Positions 20,870 through 33,949 are shown, numbered from the stretch's first letter. The stretch is DNA of 64,000 nucleotides from Hemicentrotus pulcherrimus (GCA_003118195.1 BEXV01000297.1:101700-165699); one strand, 5' to 3'. Notes: a model not told the origin generated them from the letters alone. Numbers and translations are program-made.

Positions 20870-23215
20870 TATGCATCCGATTTTGTAACTCATTTTACTA
20901 TCGGGAACATCAAATTATAACATATTTATTATTTTAACATTTAATCCTTAATGCAAAGCTTCAGAAAGAAAAAATAATGGTTAATAGTGAGGAGGTTGGA
21001 AGCTCGTCGAAAAGATACAAAAAAAAGGTCTCCTTTTTCGTGTATGTTTGTCGTTGTTGATTTGTTTTCATTTTGTGTTTTTTTACAAATAAATTTAGTT
21101 TAAAATTGGAATTTTACATGAACTTTGCGAGACAAACGAAGCTTCTTTAAACTCCAAACTATCTTTAAATGAAATCATGCGTTTCTACTCTGCTGCAGCG
21201 TTGTATTTCACGTTTTACAATGTGTACATGTATAGAATGATGATGTTTATCATACCGAACCAGATAACAATCGATCATATTCCTTCGAAGTCAATGACAC
21301 AAGAATGGTTTCTAAAATTGATGTGTATTTTCAAATAATACACCGCCTGTATTAAATTATTTATCATCAAACATATGTGAGAGCAGTCTTCACAGTTAAT
21401 TAAACAACTTGAAATCTCCTCCAGGTTACATTACAATAGATAGCAGATAAACACCACGTGTCACTGTAGACCTCTCAAAGCATACATCTTTGGTCTGACC
21501 GGGTAGACTAACCTCTTAGCTTCTATTCAAGTTCGTTATTTGTTGGTGTTGTTTGACACGACATGACATGATAAATGGACAGTCATTCGTACCCAATGTC
21601 ATCCATTATGATCCTCTATTAGTAACTTCCAGCTCAGAAGTGCAAAGCAATTGATTCTCTTATCCACCGCTCTTTTCAAAAGAAAGAAAAAGCTTTAGGG
21701 GGAGAGAAAGGAAAATAGGGATGGTTTATTGGTTTGACAACCAATAGTTTCCTCTGTGTTATCACTGCTTTCTTACAATACACCACTACAGTCATTGTTA
21801 CTTCTAGACTATTTCGAACTATTTACAGAAAGCAATTCAATAAGAATAAACGTACAAATGGGGGAACACGACCGATACAAGGCCATTCCGAACAAAAAAT
21901 TGAGGTTCATGTGCTTTTTCTATCAGCCTTGAGGAATATAGGAACAACAAAACAGACGCAAAGCCAAAATAAGCCCAGCAAAGTCTCTTATTCAAAAGTG
22001 GGATAATATTTTATCGATGCCGCTCTGTTAAACGCTTACGGGCGTGGATGCCGGGGTGGATGGTTAGATGAACGGAATTTGCGACTCAATCAAAAAATTA
22101 AAATGATGAATGATTATTGTGCAAAGAGGAGGCAGGATTAAACGGTGGAAATAAGCATTGTTGGGTAGTGTTTAATTCTTCTTATTCTTCAGGGATGTTT
22201 GAACAGAGTAAAACCCCTCTTGAAAGACCCAGTTGATGCTAACTGTCAAATAAAGAGATAACAGTCAGTATAACCAGAAAGTGCAATGATCGCTAAAGAG
22301 GTGAAGCAAAAGTCAACGATTATGGTTGACCAAAAGAGAAGAAAAAAATGACCAGCATTTTTCTGAAATATACGGTCAAAGAAGAGGATTCAGTTTCAAT
22401 AGAGACTTCCGTAGGAATTATCAAATGAATATGTTGACTTAGATTTGCCATGTAGACGCATTATATCGAAAATAATATCGCTAGTGAAATTCGTTTGTCT
22501 CGCATTATAGTTTACCGAAATAAGAATTAAAAAAAAACCACTTTACTCCCACAATTTAAAAACGATGTCTCTTATCTTTTGTGGAGCCATGTACATCCAT
22601 ACCCTCCCCACTTTGTATTCATTTCTATCTCTTAGAAATCCGGACATTGCCACATATTGTGCTCGTACGTCTTCCAAAGACGAAACAATCTTAACTTATT
22701 ATACTTTGCAGTATTATATCAGTTTCAGTTTCAGTTTAGTTTATTTCAATACTTAAAGAAGTGTCAGTAGCACTTTTTAACATTTTGTTTGGGATCAGAG
22801 TGCATGCCACGTCTTGGTCAAAGATAAGATGACGTTGAGAATGTTTACTGACCAATAACTAATAAGTAAACGTGTGTGGTACAGTGGTTTATTCACTTGA
22901 CACTCATTCCAATGCTTGAGGGTCCTAGTCCTGCCCGGTACTAACGTCCTTTAATTAATCTACTTTTCTTACTTCTTTTCTTATTTTTTTAATACTTTTT
23001 GTCTTCTTTTTTTTTCTCTCACTTCATCATGATTTAATTTTGTTTCTTTCGAACTCTTAATGAAATGAAAGAGAGGATAGCAGAAAAGGCGGTTCCCGAT
23101 CAGTGGTACCCACCTGCATCATCTTCTTGGTGAAACTTGTTGAATCTATTAATCTTTAAAAATGCGAATCCCTTTATTTTTTCATCTTTCTTATTCTATA
23201 CCTCTATTTCTTAGT
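20870..23215. other. Non-coding, no recognised gene
   Basis: AT-rich DNA. The 90-codon frame at 21,734-22,006 is low in hydrophobic patterning and has no domain. At 22,880-22,950 a sequence vaguely like a tRNA head (TGGTACAGTGGTT, then GGGTCCTAGTCC) may be a worn SINE, but box B is too degraded to call. Confidence 0.45.
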
Positions 23216-23220
23216 TTGTT

Positions 23221-23760
23221 TTCCCTCTCTCTCTCTCCCTCTCTCTCTCTCTCTATCTCATCGTGCTAATATCAGCCTCTCCAGACCAATTTCTTAATAT
23301 GATTTTGTCATGCCCAGTATTTTATTTTTATTCTCTCTACCCTACGATTCATTGCTATCCCTTTTTCCTACATGTTCCCCTCTTTCAATCCCCCCTCTCC
23401 TCCTCTCCCTCCCTCTTTCTCTCTACCCACTCATCCGTCCATCATCCCTTCTCGAAATCATGTCTTAATGTCAGTCCCATTACCCTCATTTTATATATGA
23501 CTGCAATCAGGCAACTTTTCATTCAACCCTCTCCTCTCTCTCTCTCCTTCTTTCTTCCCTATCCTTCCCCCGAACCCTTTATCCCTCCATCCATTTCTCC
23601 TCCTCTCTGTCTCCAATCCCATGACCGAACTCTGCATCCCTCCCCCACCCCCTCCCTGTCCTCTCTTTCTCCCTTCCCCTCACACTTACCCCCATCGCAT
23701 GACCGCCATCAGGCAGCCTTTCATTCATCCACCATCGCGCGTCGTATTTCAGGAATGCCC
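23221..23760. repeat. Pyrimidine-rich block with a ~200-bp duplication
   Basis: Mostly C and T. An ATGACtGCaATCAGGCAaCt-like segment followed by TTTCATTCA occurs at 23,497 and again, altered, at 23,699, 202 bp apart. A partial third start, ATGACCGAAC, is at 23,621. The 169-codon plus-strand frame across the block is Ser/Pro/Leu-rich low-complexity translation and is not considered a gene. Confidence 0.7.
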
Positions 23761-23772
23761 CGACAAAGATAA

Positions 23773-25660
23773 GTGATGATGATCGCCAAAGCAGATGGCC
23801 CGGTCTATCAAATCATAACGCTCTACAATATTCGGCGCAACAATGTTTAGCTATGATGTGTAATGGGAATAGACTACGAAGGGTATAGAACAACAAAAAT
23901 TTTCAAAATAATGTTATTTGCCTCACACAAGTGACTCACAAGTGCAAAAACAATTATTTTGCTCTGATTAAGTAACGGCTTCTCCGTCGCGTTACTATGT
24001 TAAAAAATATGTTCTCAAATATGANCTCTCTCTCTTCCACCTTGTAATGTATATCTTTCCATTTCTTCTATCAAATCAACTCCTCTGCATCTCTGAATCT
24101 GTCTTTTTCTTGCTTAGAACTCTGTATCCTTGATCTCTAAAAATCCTTCCAATAATATTTCTGGGCGTCTGTCTGGGCTTCCTTGTTTGTGAAGTTGGCA
24201 AACAAACCACGACTCTTTACACTCTCGCAATGTGTCAAATGCCACTAGCTTAACACCACACACATTACCTCGTGTCATTGCTCTATATACCATTATTTTC
24301 CTGGCCTTCTTATCCAATTCATTTCCAGCCTTTTGTTTCTCCATTCAGTTGCAGAATTTTTCAGTTTCTATTCCTCAATCCTATAGCCAACCGGGTCTTT
24401 CTCTTGTTCCATATTTTCTTTCTCGTTGGTCCCATTTTGAGGTTTGCTTTATCAAACCTCCTTTTCAAGCCAAACAAGGCGTGCTTTTTATCGCTCGCAC
24501 AATCAGGGCCAGAATATCATATCTTCCGCATGAGCGACACAGTAGAATTGCGCCATTTCTCTCGCATTTTTTAGTGAGGGAACCGCGACAGTACGTTCCT
24601 TTTGTCGTTACACTTTACCAAGGCTGTTAGGTGCGGAGACCTCTTACGGCTGTAACAGTTCAAAACCCGTGGGCCTGTTTTCGCGACGGGGTCGGACCCA
24701 CATACCGCGTACTTTTTTTTCTCCTCCCTCTTTCATAAAAAAATTCCCTCCCATCTGCAAGGAAAAGAATCAAGACCCAGCATCATAATATTTTCATATA
24801 AAAGTCTGCAGGCGTTATGGGTATGGAACGGAGCCTATATAAGCTTTCTGTGGCTAATCTCTCCCTCAAATCATCTGACTAATTTCTTACCATCTCCTTC
24901 CCTGGCTAATTGCGGGGGTTAGAAAGGCACACACGTTCATAAAACTTCCAGCGAACAAATTTTGCTTCGATAAACATCACACAAAGTTTTGAATTATTAA
25001 TCCGGGAGGGGGCGCCGGAAAAAGACGAAGAAATACCGATAAGAGATTAATTTGCTATATACAGCTGCTTTTTGTTTTCTTGTTACACTGGCGGAAGTCA
25101 CGAGAGAACAAAACAAAATCTTATTTGGTATTTTCAAAAATTATGAGCATTTTCCTGTAACTCTTTCATTTCGTTGACTTTTGAGTGTCTTATCAATTTT
25201 TGTTTTAAAGTATGTTTAAGGAAAAAAAAAACCCTCTCCCATTTAGGGCACCGTATGGTCAAGACCATCGCCTCATATTACAACATTTCGTTTTTACTAT
25301 CAACGTGGCAAGAGAGGGTTGATGGCTATATTAGCAAATTGAATTTCTTCGGCATTCGTTCAGGTTGAGGGTACATTCTGCATTAGCTGCCTCCCCTCCC
25401 CCTCCCCCTCCCCTCGCCCTTGCCATCTTACCAAAATCCGCTGGGTTGTGATAGGGTGGGCATACAAAGCCCATGGAATGAAGGTATGGAACCAGGTTAC
25501 TAACTGTGCCTCTGTACAAACACTGACCGTCTCCTAGGATGTATAACTAGAAAAGAAACAACAAAAAGAACAAGTGTCAAAGGCCACATTTAATAATGAT
25601 AATNAGTTGTTCGATACAACTGTTCATGTAATCGTGATAATGACTTGTCAATTGAGTTAT
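23773..25660. other. Non-coding, with two ambiguous bases
   Basis: Single N bases at 24,026 and 25,604 mark sequencing or assembly uncertainty. 24,114-24,630 is open in overlapping frames on both strands (up to 132 codons on plus) without a recognisable domain. A CpG-richer patch lies at about 24,575-24,715. A repeated CCTCCCC stretch lies at 25,391-25,415. Confidence 0.5.
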
Positions 25661-25663
25661 ATC

Positions 25664-25735
25664 TTTTCAGAGGATTCGAACCCATCACCTTCTGAAAATA
25701 CCTGTAACTCCAAACCACTACACCACAATGCCCAT
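25664..25735 (-). mobile_element. tRNA-like SINE head
   Basis: On the minus strand, box A TGGTGTAGTGG (25,715-25,725) and box B GGTTCGAATCC (25,672-25,682) are spaced as in a tRNA gene. The ends do not form a convincing acceptor stem, so this is more likely the head of a SINE than a working tRNA. The body downstream (towards lower coordinates) is not recognisable. Confidence 0.6.
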
Positions 25736-26357
25736 TGTATACCGATCAGCTTTGCATTTCATATTTTGGATCTCTTACGACTGATTCATGCTTCTATAAT
25801 GCCAATCAGAGCCTAAGTGTGATTGATCGTTAACATATTCCAAAAGCATTTTTTTAATACATAAATGATTACTCTCCGTTTGTTTACTCCATGGGGGAAT
25901 CATGCATATCTATTTAATACATTGAATATATAAATGAGTTCTCGTATATGTTTAAAATCATTTACAACAATGTGCGATTTAAATTACCATAACAATAGCT
26001 TCCTCTTCAATAACCTTATTGAAGGGAAAGTTTTTACTCATCACCATATAAAGTGAATTGGAAGAGAAATGAGACGAAGAAAAGAAGGAGAAGAAAATGG
26101 GACCTCAATGGTACATGTACATGTAGATGCTTAACGACGAGGAGTGGAGGTGAACGGCGTTGTCGGTTGCTCCTTTCCCCAGTGCTGATTAAATATTCAA
26201 TATTATTTCCACTTTTCTATTAACATTCATCACTTTATGTTATGCCTGTGTACTATTAGTTTTCTGTGTCAGACATATTCACAGCAATACGTTTTGATTT
26301 TCATTCTAATCAACATTATCGTCAACATCATCACCATCATCATCATCATCATCAGGA

Positions 26358-26705
26358 GTGTCGTGGTTGAGTGGTTTAAGGCGGTTGACTGGAGATGCGA
26401 AGGTCGAGGGTTCGAATCCCGACACGGCACTAATATCCATTGGCAAGATATTAACCTGCAATTGCTTCTCTCCACCCAGGTGTTAAATGGGTATCCGGTA
26501 GGATGCCTATTTATCACATGGTAGGATGCGGCCAACAGTTTTGAGCGTCGAGTAACGCCTGGCTGGAATGCTTCACAGGGAGTGGTATTGAATCCAATGA
26601 TATGGGTAATAGGGGTAATAGTATACCTGTAAAGCGTTTAGAGACATCATCGATGTATTTAGCGTTATATAGCGGAATCATTAGTATCATTATCATCACC
26701 ACCAT
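26358..26705 (+). mobile_element. tRNA-Ser-like SINE with a LINE-type tail
   Basis: The head starts GTGTCGTGGTTGAGTGG and carries a consensus box B (GGTTCGAATCC, 26,409-26,419). GTGTCG at the start can pair with CGACAC after box B, as in an acceptor stem. The head resembles eukaryotic tRNA-Ser, which begins similarly. The body continues to a tail with TGTAAAGCGTTTAGAGACA and TTTAGCGTTATATAGCG, followed by ATTATTATT-type repeats. A 3' fragment of the same family lies at 43,295-43,380. Confidence 0.85.
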
Positions 26706-26709
26706 TATT

Positions 26710-27985
26710 ATTTTTAAATTCTTGTAATCATCCATCCCGCCCCAGGCTATCACACTATCATGCAAACGCTTATAATGAGAGCCCTTCTTCATCTGCAAAT
26801 GTAATAATGATATAAGTTACATCTTGTTTAATGTCAACATTTCTATTCTCATTATATTGTGTATACGTTCAAAAAATTGTTTTATTGTGTAAATGTTGTA
26901 TCGTGGAAATGTTATTGATTTGTATGTTTTGCAGAAGAAAATAAATTTAATTCAGTTCAACGATGAAGAAGAAGATGATAATGAAGGAGAAGAAAAAGTA
27001 GATGAAGAATAAGAAGAAAACAAAAAGAAGAAGAAATTTTTGTAGGGAAGGCGTCATGTCGCCATATGAACTGAGGGGCTGTTTTATGCAAACTCTTCTT
27101 TTCAAATGACTATAGACAGCCCCAAAACATGCCGGCGAGACGATGAATTGAACCAAAGAGCTCATCCACTCTTCAAAATTCAACCAAATTGAATCAACGA
27201 ATCAAAACAAAAAACTACAAAGCTCGACTTGTCTGTACAACCCTAAGCTGCTAGATCTCTAAGATGCGAGTGAAGACACATTGACGACGATAGAGGGGGT
27301 AGGCTAAGAAATTAATGTCCGACAGTGCAGTGACTCTTGGTTAGTTTAGGCTGCCTGGTGGGTATTATCACCCCGAGGCTAGAGGCATGGCAATCAAAGC
27401 TTTTCCGATGTCAGCTTTCATCATTCCCTGACGACTTTCACTTTTCCTCCCCTGAGCGAACTTTAAACTTGAACCCCACGGACTCGTGTTTTCAAACTTG
27501 TTTTGCCCTCTTCGTCTCTAAATCAAATTTAATAGTTTTCCTTCCAATTACTCTTAACAAGGGGTGGAACAGGTTCAAACTTTGGAAGGGGCTTGGACTT
27601 TTGGTTTGACATGATTCCATTAACAGTACAACCGTGTTCATCTGGCTCAAACAATAACATAAGTATTAAATACGTAGGGAATACAGGATGTACTAAATGG
27701 CATAGGGCGCATCTTACTATATATTTCGGTTTCCTTTAAAAAAAAAAACAAAGCTCGGGCCAAAAGCTGCGAACATCCATTAAAAGATCAATTCCTAGAA
27801 ACCCAACGATGTCTACCTGCATAATATTGCAAACGTCCATTTTCAAATTTCTCTTGAGAATGAGCTTCACATCTTATGTAACCTACAGTAAAGATTTTGT
27901 ATAAGATGATATTTCTTGCTTGATCCCCAAGAGTTTTCACAAATATGATTTCGAGAGTTATGTTACTTTGTACGCTGTGTAGCAA
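26710..27985. other. Non-coding, no recognised gene
   Basis: Includes a GAA/AAG-rich stretch at 26,960-27,035. The 90-codon frame at 27,337-27,609 has no recognised domain. Confidence 0.5.
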
Positions 27986-27988
27986 TGT

Positions 27989-28054
27989 CACACACCCACA
28001 CACACACGCACGCACACAAACATAAACACACACACACACGCGCACACACACACA
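27989..28054. repeat. (CA)n microsatellite
   Basis: CA dinucleotides with occasional CG and TA interruptions. Confidence 0.95.
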
Positions 28055-28059
28055 GGTAA

Positions 28060-29165
28060 TAAATAAGAAATACCCAGTCACACGTAATCATAGTAGTTGG
28101 TCATAATATTTGCAATTTTGTCTGTTGAAAAATTAGTCAGGGCTGAAGAGGAAGGCTGTAAGAGCATTCGTAATTATCTTTAATCTTTATCCTAATATTT
28201 CCAAATATTCAGCCAGGGCGATGTTTTCCTACAAACCTTGCAACCCTTTTTTTCTTCTTCGAGATTCGTTGGATGTCGGTTGCAGGTTTGTTCACTTTTA
28301 TTTGCCGCCCTCCCACATTGAGAATAAAGGATTACAAAGTACTTCTTTGTCTTTTCTTCTATTAAGTGTTCTTCATTTGGAAATATGAGAGAATGTAAAA
28401 GTGATGGTGTTCAGGAAATGAGCTAAATGTCTAGCAAATCGAAACCCTAGTCGGATGAAGCAGTGGATAAAAACACCCAATACCATCGCTCCAATCTCAT
28501 CACAATATTTACCAAGGAAATGTCACTTGTTATATACAAGATTCCTTTGACACAAAACGGATCTACAATCGGTACTCGATATAAATTCGTTTCGAACTTC
28601 ATCTATGAAGAAACTTATAACGCTAGAGGTTTATGCAATCTGAAACAGTGTTATGCTCAAGATGTTGCCCCCTCCCACATCGCCAAAAAACACAATACTG
28701 ATAAAGTCAAATGAATAGAACAAATGAATGTAAAAGACAAAGTATTGAGCTAACTATCTCGGGTTATTCAGACTACATCAAAGAAATATCAAAGCGACAC
28801 CAACATGGAAAGACGCTGGAAATCAGTCACTTTTATTACACATATGGGTAGTGTTTAATGAGGTCGTATCTAGACACCCGAGGGATATTTTGAAAGGAAC
28901 ATTTCCTATTGGTAACAAGTCTAAACAAAACAACAAGGCTAAACATTTCAATGCACCACTTTACATCAATTAAACACCTTCCTCCTGGAGTCTACCAGCA
29001 ACAAGTTATCTGTCTTTAGATTTTAACTTAAACAAAGTTTCTTCAAACTTTAAGAAGTGACGAATGTAACTTTTCTAAAGTAAAAGAAACAGTAGACGCG
29101 TTTATACACCAGAGTTATAAATGTAATTATGGAATAGTAGAAATATTTGTTTAAACTGAATTTAG
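28060..29165. other. Non-coding, no recognised gene
   Basis: AT-rich. An 83-codon plus frame at 28,463-28,714 reads fairly protein-like but has no domain or splice support. Confidence 0.45.
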
Positions 29166-29170
29166 ATATT

Positions 29171-30035
29171 TTATTCAATTCAATTCGTTTTATTAAACCA
29201 TTTAAAGTAAAAACAGTATAAAAATCATGCATGTATAAAAATATTGATACAGTGTAAATGGTCAGGGTGCCCCTAAAAGCCAAGGTTTGATTAATGGGGC
29301 ACCCAATACATAAAGACATACATAGAATAAACGTTAGATTTAAAAAAAACTTAGTGAAAAAAAAAACATCAAAACATTAAGCACTAAACATACAGGTAAA
29401 TGGAAATATGAAAAGGTGAAATAAGAAAACGTAGGGAGGAGAGATGAAATTACATGCTTATTTGGCATAGTTAGTTATTTTTTAACGTTTGACTTTGGTT
29501 TTAAATGAAGTAACATTAGTGCTGAAATTTACGTCAGAAGGTGAAGAATTCCATATTTGAGGACCAGCAGATTTAAATGCAATAAGAGTTGACTGATTGA
29601 GTGCTAATTGTAAATGTAATTTGGGATGGGAACGGGTATTATAATTATAATTATAATTATATTATAATCTTTATTAAACTGAAATTAAATTATTATATCA
29701 AGAGGTGTTTAATCATGTTTCATATAATACATCAGGATCGCAATTTGGATTTTATGAATATCAAACATTGTCATTATGTTTAACCTTGCAAATGATTATT
29801 GGGCGTGACGGAGCTGAAAGGGGAATTCGAAAATATGCGTAAGACTTTTATTGCAGTCTGTTTATAGGGTCCAATAGTAGTGCCACAACTTACCCAAGTA
29901 ATATTACCATAATAAACATAGGGAAGTAATACAGAATTATAAAGCATTAACAGGTGATTTTCTGTAAGGGTGCTACGGAATTTAGATAATTGCCTATATT
30001 CTTTGACATCTTATAAATTATAAAGAAAGAAAATA
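29171..30035 (-). mobile_element. 5'-truncated LINE (non-LTR retrotransposon), copy 1
   Basis: On the minus strand the sequence encodes pieces of a LINE reverse transcriptase in the expected order. A KMSKNIG stretch lies near 30,020. MLYNSVLLPYVYYGNITW lies near 29,880-29,940; compare the LYNS..LP..YYGN..W pattern of these enzymes. LNIMTMFDIHKIQI lies near 29,750. The C-terminal NTR followed by AGPQIWNSSP and TSFKTKVKR lies at 29,482-29,640, ending at a TAA. Frameshifts and stops separate the pieces, so it is dead. A ~310-bp 3' UTR follows towards lower coordinates and contains a 9-bp-stem hairpin (29,265-29,304). The style suggests the CR1/L2/Jockey group; the exact clade was not determined. 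The 5' part is missing, as is usual for LINE copies. A second copy lies at 46,427-47,025. Confidence 0.85.
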
Positions 30036-30189
30036 TTAGAACTTAGTTTTTAAAGTAACTTGTTCTTAACTCGTGGGCGTGATGCTTGTATGTTATCGTT
30101 ACTATATGAACCTCAACTTATTTGTGTAAATTATAACATCCTCTAATCATGCTCATACTGGCTGTTGTAAAGCGTGTAAGTTATATTCC

Positions 30190-30245
30190 GACACAATGGC
30201 GCCTTTCCGAAGATCACGTGATATACTACGCCTTAGCCAATCACA
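30190..30245 (+). promoter_or_regulatory. Promoter-like cluster: YY1-like, E-box palindrome, CCAAT
   Basis: ACAATGGCGCC (YY1-like, from 30,192), ATCACGTGAT (E-box palindrome, 30,213-30,222) and AGCCAATCAC (CCAAT box, 30,235-30,244) occur within about 55 bp of locally GC-balanced DNA. All three are common in TATA-less animal promoters. It lies just beyond the 5' break of the LINE, and no gene was identified within a few kilobases on either strand. Confidence 0.3.
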
Positions 30246-30986
30246 AACAACGTGGACAGCGATAGTATTTTCGTAGTGAAAGCGGCCAGTCTAAAGTAAT
30301 GCGTGTGGATAATTCTTAATGTTCCAACCCGGTTTTAGCCCTCTCTACGACATGTGCATATAATTATTTGCTCGAAGATTTTGAGCTGTTAGGATATTAA
30401 AAACTTTAAAATTGGATACCAAAACTTTTTAAACATTGATGTTAAAACAATTTAGAGGGCAAAACTTGGAAGTTGTTTGATTACCCATCGTGTTATGAAT
30501 ATTTTGTTTAGATAATCATATTCTACAAGGACAAGCTTATTACGTATTAATATAATGCATCGTCTTTTGTTACAAGTCAAATCAGCCCAAAATCAATCAA
30601 CGCATACAAATTACAGAACTACATTCTGTTCATCACTTCATCATAACATGATTTTCTAATTTCATTCAAGTTGTCGTCAACAACCTTACATCAGCGTTTT
30701 TTGTATTCCTTTCTTGAGATGGTTTTATGGTTTATAATATCACCCCAAATATCTGGATGAAAAAAAGAAACACAATCAATACCGTGTGTCATCTTCTGCT
30801 TTTCATTCCGTTCAATAATCTGATGTGAAAGGGTGATGATGAGCTTAGTCATTCATGTGAAATGGATCGTTAGACTCCCTCAACCTCAAGGCAATGACCG
30901 CAACCTGAACAATAGCAAAAAGTCACCTGTACTTGCCTCCCTGGAACCCCTGGTTAAAACCAACTCACCCTTATACTACTACCCCC

Positions 30987-30988
30987 TT

Positions 30989-31027
<39 letters not shown>

Positions 31028-31200
31028 ATTTCTCTCTGTCTCACTCTCTCTCTGTATCTCTGTCTCTCAGTCTCTCTCCTCTCTCTCTATCTATATCTCT
31101 TTTTCACTCTTTCATCTCTCTCTCTCTCTAGCTCATTCTGTCTCTCCTTCTTTTTCATCTCTCTTTCGCTCTACCTCGTTCTCTCTCTCGTCCAACATTC
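30987..31200. repeat. CT-rich tract with (CT)n core
   Basis: A pure (CT)n core at about 30,994-31,020 within 200 bp of pyrimidines. Two overlapping open frames here are low-complexity artefacts. Confidence 0.9.
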
Positions 31201-31204
31201 AGGA

Positions 31205-33720
31205 AATCTTTTTTGAAGTTTGTTTGAAATAAAAGCAGAGAGTTTTACCTCATTTTGTCTGATTATAAGGTAGAAGGAGAGAGAAAGAAATAGACAGAAA
31301 ATAGTTATTAGATCTACTTTTCAACTTTTAATACTTTATTTCGAAGTAATAAACAGCTTTATCATGGAGTCAAAACATGTCAAGTTCGTTGACAACAAAG
31401 TTCACAGCTTGGGAAAAAACCGTGGCATATTTTGGCCTAATCACAAACAATTAAAGCGTTGATTTTTCTTTGATAGCCCATCTGCAAGGGGATTTAACAG
31501 TCGATTTACAGGACCGAATTCTAATCAGGATTTACCCTCCAAATAAAAAGAGAGCCCACAGCTCTGTCATATATTCTGGCGGGTGTATGGTATCCGCAAA
31601 ATCCTCTTCACGTGCAATTAAGCAAAATTGAAAAATACATACCCGACTCAAATTGATCTAAATTAGCCGATCAGAGAGAGGTAATGAGGTTTCATTGTCA
31701 CTATGTCAAACACTTTTGTCAACAATTAGATTTATGTCTCAACTGAAAAATGAAAAATAGAAATAGTGTAACGCTTCTGTTGAAAAAAAGAAACAACAGA
31801 GCAGACTATACTGTATTATATCCCTGATATCAACCGTCATTGCATTCAAAACATAATCCTAAGTATTTACCAAAACCCGACTCTGATATTAGTCTCGGAA
31901 TTATTTTCCGAGTTCCCCCCCCCCTTTTCTCCTCTATCACATAATATTTTGTTACAGCTTTGTTGTGTGGTTATATGAAGGCGGGTCGATATAATAAATA
32001 TCACAAGGATTTCCATTACTCTTAATTGGACAGTGAGTAATGCCGAAGTTCAAATCAAACTTTAACAACAGACGTAAATCAGAAGATTGACGTGTGCAAA
32101 ATCGATTCCATTACACTGTGAACATGTAAAACATTTCACCTCAAAAAGTACAATAACTTCGAAATCTCATTATTTTGCCTTGTTATAAGTTTGACAAACA
32201 ATATGCAAGATGGGAAGGGAGGAATTGATTGCAATTTCTTTTAACGAAATTGGATCTTTTTTAGTTTATAGGAAATGCAATTTGGGAACTGAACGCTTTG
32301 TCCATTAAGATGGGTACATTTCCAGTGTCAGTGCTACATGCAGCATCTGGTCTAAGCTGTATGCTTCTCCATCGTCTATAAGAGTTTAAACTGATTCGTC
32401 AAACAAATCACTTACATTTGAAATCCTTCGCGTCTCGCAAAAAGTTTCCAAAACCCCAGGCAAAAGTATTCTTTATTTCAAATGTTTCTTTTCATCAAAT
32501 AGAAACGAGCGTTCTGATAATCCATGATGACAGAAAAAAAGCTAAACTAAGGAACTTCCTTATTCTTTTAGCGTCGAAATCAATTTATTCGTTTACAGGC
32601 GCTTGGTAGAAGCAATTTAAGTTTTTTCTTATGTAAAGCTTTTCTTGAAATATCATCCTCTTCAATATTATATAGAAATTCAATATATAATATTCAGTTC
32701 AGCTATCACACTTACCATTCCGCCTGACATCAATAGTGGGGAACAAAATTTTGACAACTGATGAGTGATTGCTTCTTGGTTCTATATTACTTTGAAATAT
32801 CCAGCGCAATACCGCCCACATGTTAAAACATCATGTTCTTGTTTTCTATCTGCCTACTTTAGAAACATAATGACAGAATATCGCTGCAGACCATTCATTT
32901 AACATGCAACCGACATAACACAACCCAATCTAAATTCGGGATTAATTTTATATACTCATCTCGAAGTTAAGATTTTCTGAAGTTTCGATCTTTAAGAAAT
33001 GAAACAAGGAATCTTTTCAACAAACAGTCATGTATTAGAATCAGGGTGCGGTACGGGAGCTTAAATTGCACGCGCTTTCCTATCTAAACTTGAATGTTTC
33101 CATTTCCAGTAAATGAAATATCGTTTTTAATTAACATTTAGCGGGCTACGGTGGATTTGGTATCCTACCAACCCGTCTGTAACCAGTATGAGAGCTTAAT
33201 GAGCAGAAATGGCTCCCAATTGGGGATGTTTTGCAATCCCATAATCCTTGTAAAGAACCAATTTGTATCAAACCGCCGAGTTCCATTGGTTTGGGCTACC
33301 CTCAGCTGTCTCTTCTCTGAATACACAGTCAACAGGGACGAGCAAGAAAAAAGGGTAATTCAAAGCTACACATTGTATTCAATAAAGAAATTGGAATAGT
33401 TTGATACCATGTAGGCGGGAAAGGTTTTCGTTGTTTCCTTCTTGTCATGAAGTTAGTGGTGTTTTTTTTAAGCGGGTTGGTAATGGGTAGGCTTTTGTGT
33501 CCTTTCGTTGCGCGCAGTTAGTCGCGCATAAGGTCGTGTAACGAGTTCCCCACAATAAGAGAAAAAGAATAGGGGCGGGAGTCTTTGTGTGGATAATTGA
33601 AAAGAATTATCTTTTTTCTTCGTTTTCAATTTTTCTTAATCGTGCAAATAGCAGCTCATTTTGCTTTGGTGGCTTAGTCTCCAAAGTTCATGGAAGTGCA
33701 TTTCCGAAAATGATCCGAGT
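31205..33720. other. Non-coding, no recognised gene
   Basis: AT-rich. A C-run lies at 31,915-31,924. An 82-codon plus frame at 33,151-33,399 has no recognised domain. Confidence 0.5.
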
Positions 33721-33724
33721 CTGC

Positions 33725-33947
33725 GGCGTAGCCATAAGAGTGGAGAGGGGCATATGCACCCCCAATCAAATTGTATTTTTTGTAAGGTATACAGGAATTG
33801 GAAAAAAACTGAAAGCCAAAAAGTACACAGTAACTGCAAATGAGAAGAAGATTCAGCATGCCTCCTCCCATATAATGCTGGTTCATTCGATTGCAGCCAC
33901 GTAAATGCCCCCCCCCCCCCAACCACTGGACCCATGCACGCTACGCC
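33725..33947. mobile_element. Small MITE-like element with GGCGTAGC ends
   Basis: GGCGTAGC at 33,725-33,732 and its inverse GCTACGCC at 33,940-33,947 bound a 223-bp sequence. Inside the left end lies GAGGGGCATATGCACCCCC; near the right end are a C-run and CCATGCACGC. Related sequences with GGCGTAGCC or GGCGAAGCC plus a GGGGGCA...TGCCCCC motif occur at 6,966-7,052 and 43,604-43,642, so this is a dispersed family. Open frames on both strands across it are incidental. Confidence 0.6.
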
Positions 33948-33949
33948 AC

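Noticed and set aside
22870..22955. Another tRNA-like SINE head
   Set aside because: Box B is too degraded (GGGTCCTAGTCC) and there is no recognisable body or tail.
23263..23772. Longest open frame in the window (169 codons)
   Set aside because: Translation of a pyrimidine-rich tract (Ser, Pro, Leu, Phe). No domain, and it contains a nucleotide-level duplication.
25664..25735. Functional tRNA gene
   Set aside because: Boxes A and B are present but the ends do not form an acceptor stem; more likely a SINE head.
30833..31232. Two overlapping frames of 99-127 codons
   Set aside because: Same CT tract read in two frames.
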